DNA of 64,000 nucleotides from Senegalimassilia anaerobia JC110. Lineage in GTDB: Bacteria > Actinomycetota > Coriobacteriia > Coriobacteriales > Eggerthellaceae. Under the pieces are notes generated by a model, which ran no database searches, was not told the origin of the DNA, and worked only from the letters and a program-made list of their open reading frames with translations. Position numbers and translations under genes: made by a program. The stretch covers positions 151,983-215,982 of the forward strand of contig NZ_HE611015.1 of the NCBI RefSeq assembly GCF_000236865.1, read 5' to 3'. This document shows, one piece after another, positions 62,314-64,000 of the stretch (its first letter is position 1; each line of letters opens with the position of its first letter).

Positions 62314-62421
62314 CGCAGGCCCTCCACATCATGTTGCGGACAGATTTCGTTATAGCTACAATTTAGCTTGCATTTAATTACGCCGAAACACACGTCAAAC
62401 AGAACACGAAAAGGTGAATGC

Positions 62422-62751
62422 ATGAATGCCGAACAACAAGCCCCGGAATCAGGGTGCCTGAAAGTTTCCTCAAAATCTTCCCCCGCATCAGTGGCAGGCG
62501 CCATTGCCGGCATGGTGAAAGACGGTGTTGGCGTTGAGATCCAAGCTGTCGGCGCCGGTGCCGTGAATCAAGCCGTGAAGGCGATTGCCATCTCTCGAGG
62601 ATTCTTGTCGCCTATCGGCATCGAAATCGCCTGCATCCCTTCATTTGCCGACATCGTGATCGATGGCGAATATCGCACGGCCATTCGCTTTGCCGTAGAG
62701 CCTCGATATACGCACGGCACGCCAATCGCCGATTCCGCTCTTGGCGAGTAA
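62422..62751 (+). CDS. spoVS: Stage V sporulation protein S (SpoVS) homologue
   Basis: SpoVS is a small Alba-like, probably nucleic acid-binding protein, required for spore development in Bacillus but also present in non-spore-formers. The 109-residue protein contains LKVSSKSSPASVAGAIAGMV, EIQAVGAGAVNQAVKAIAIS and a final IRFAVEPR. The ATG at 62422 follows AAAGGTG. It is longer than the 86-residue Bacillus protein because of short extra ends. Position between the GHKL ATPase and miaB follows the rny-spoVS-miaB order of many bacteria. Confidence 0.92.
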   Translation: MNAEQQAPESGCLKVSSKSSPASVAGAIAGMVKDGVGVEIQAVGAGAVNQAVKAIAISRGFLSPIGIEIACIPSFADIVIDGEYRTAIRFAVEPRYTHGTPIADSALGE

Positions 62752-62802
62752 CTTCATTTCACATAGCGCTGCTATTCTCGATTCGATCGGAACTGTATCC
62801 TT

Positions 62803-64000
62803 ATGCATACTCCATTCATGAATATGACTTTTTGCGTCCGCACCTTCGGATGCCAGATGAACAAGCATGACTCCGAACGTATTGCGGGCATGCTCGAAGG
62901 CCTCGGTGGCCTTATGGTCGACACCGTGGAGGAAGCCGATATCCTGATTTACATGACGTGCTGCGTGCGCGAAGCGGCAGATACTCGTTTGTACGGTCAG
63001 GTTGCATCGTTGAAGAACATCCCCGTGAGAAGCGGATCCCCGCTGAGCAAGAGAATCGTTGCAGTAGGTGGCTGCATCGGCCAGCGCGATGGCGATGAGC
63101 TGACGAAAAAGCTCCCTCATCTTGATGTGGTCTTCGGCACGCACAATCTGGCATCTCTACCGCACCTTCTTCAAGCTGCTATAGAAGAAGGCGGTCATCA
63201 GGTTGAGGTTCTCGATGCTTCTTCCTCCTTCCCGACCGAACTTCCGACAAGCCGTGAACATTCGTGGGCTGCGTGGCTGCCTATTACCATTGGATGCAAT
63301 AACTTCTGCACGTATTGCATCGTTCCTTACGTGCGCGGCCGGGAGAAATCGCGCCCAATCGAAGACATCGTCGTCGAAGCGGAACGTTATGTGGCAGCCG
63401 GTGTGAAGGAGATCACGCTGCTCGGTCAAAACGTCAACTCTTATGGTCGCGACCTGTATGGCAGCCCTCGTTTCGCTCAAATTCTCAAAGCTCTTGACGA
63501 GACGGGTGTCGAGCGCCTGCGCTTCGCCACCAGCCATCCTAAAGATCTGTCCGACGAGGTTATCGCGCAGTTCGGCTCGCTGCGTTCGCTTATGCCGGCA
63601 CTGCATCTCCCGGCGCAATCCGGCTCGGATCGTATTTTGCAGCTGATGAACCGTCGCTATACCTCGGCGCATTATCGACAGCTTGTCAGCAAATTGCGCG
63701 ATGCTTGCCCGGATATCGCCTTGTCCACCGACATTATCGTAGGATTCCCAGGCGAAACCGAAAAAGACTTCATGGACACAGCTCGTCTGGTCGATGAGAT
63801 CGGATATCATCAGGTATTCACCTTTATTTACTCCAAGCGAGAGGGGACTCCTGCTGCGAGCATGGAGGATAACACCCCTCATGAGGTGATTCAGAAACGG
63901 TTCGATTGCCTGGTCGATATCGTTCAGGCTCATGCTTTCGAGAAAAACCAGCTTGACCTGGGAGCAACCATCCCGGTTTTGGTGGAGGGCTCATCAAAGC
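62803..64000 (+). CDS. miaB: tRNA-2-methylthio-N6-dimethylallyladenosine synthase MiaB (3' end outside window)
   Basis: MiaB converts i6A37 in tRNA to ms2i6A using SAM and two Fe-S clusters. The frame runs on past the window end. It has the N-terminal domain with three cysteines (RTFGCQMNKHDSER; YMTCCVREAAD; VGGCIGQRDG), radical SAM CNNFCTYC with IVPYVRGREKSR, LLGQNVNSYG and FATSHPKDLSD, and the start of the TRAM region. The second motif reads MTCCVRE where most MiaB have NTCxxRE. Start is ATG 62803; ATG 62818 or 62824 are alternatives. Confidence 0.95.
   Translation, partial: MHTPFMNMTFCVRTFGCQMNKHDSERIAGMLEGLGGLMVDTVEEADILIYMTCCVREAADTRLYGQVASLKNIPVRSGSPLSKRIVAVGGCIGQRDGDELTKKLPHLDVVFGTHNLASLPHLLQAAIEEGGHQVEVLDASSSFPTELPTSREHSWAAWLPITIGCNNFCTYCIVPYVRGREKSRPIEDIVVEAERYVAAGVKEITLLGQNVNSYGRDLYGSPRFAQILKALDETGVERLRFATSHPKDLSDEVIAQFGSLRSLMPALHLPAQSGSDRILQLMNRRYTSAHYRQLVSKLRDACPDIALSTDIIVGFPGETEKDFMDTARLVDEIGYHQVFTFIYSKREGTPAASMEDNTPHEVIQKRFDCLVDIVQAHAFEKNQLDLGATIPVLVEGSSK

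Overview
The window is about 60% GC by eye, densely coded and mostly on the plus strand. It looks like the chromosome of an anaerobic actinobacterium of the class Coriobacteriia, probably family Eggerthellaceae (Slackia, Eggerthella or Denitrobacterium type). Three things point there. The first is an actinobacterial IHF gene followed by gmk and rpoZ. The second is RNase Y, RNase J and SpoVS together in an actinobacterial background. The third is anaerobic-type enzymes: PyrD/PyrK, a 2-hydroxyacyl-CoA dehydratase-type activase and selenium genes. The genus cannot be fixed from the sequence alone. No rRNA, tRNA, CRISPR array, transposase or prophage was seen.

Region 1 (1-6141) is a selenium cluster. 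It holds a broken double-cubane-type reductase gene (YjiM/HgdB), yedF, a DUF3343 Se/S-carrier-like gene, selD on the opposite strand with an in-frame UGA (Sec28) and a SECIS-like stem, the ASKHA activase partner of the broken reductase, a group V cysteine desulfurase and a GT4-type glycosyltransferase. The Sec codon implies that the organism decodes UGA as selenocysteine; selA, selB and selC are not in the window.

Region 2 (6142-19813) is de novo pyrimidine synthesis, as pyrR-pyrB-pyrC, carA-carB and pyrK-pyrD-pyrF. The first two units each begin with a PyrR-type RNA hairpin. The pyrR leader also has an intrinsic terminator, while the carA leader does not. Two paralogous MFS transporters on the minus strand separate pyrC from carA. 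pyrE is absent.

Region 3 (19814-35216) carries mihF-gmk-rpoZ, thiI, comEA-comEC-holA, rpsT (minus strand, with a long tail and a leader able to hide its ribosome binding site), a small lipoprotein with a CxxCH motif, lepA, dus, hemW, and hrcA-dnaJ behind a degenerate CIRCE operator.

Region 4 (35217-50244) carries rsmE-mtaB, phoH-ybeY-dgkA-era, a zinc-ribbon/PASTA membrane protein, recO, a TSCPD protein, rpsO-pnp, dapB, dapA and rnj.

Region 5 (50245-64000) carries ftsK, a RodZ-like protein, yajQ, rimO, a pgsA-cinA fusion, recA (with a LexA-like box inside its promoter), recX, rny, an uncharacterised GHKL ATPase, spoVS and the start of miaB.

Most of the window is housekeeping. The points most worth a second look are the Sec-containing SelD in its cluster with a glycosyltransferase, the broken reductase gene beside an intact activase, the two different PyrR leaders, the rpsT and rpsO leaders, a 40-base palindrome at 6324-6363, the PgsA-CinA fusion, and the GHKL ATPase between rny and spoVS.
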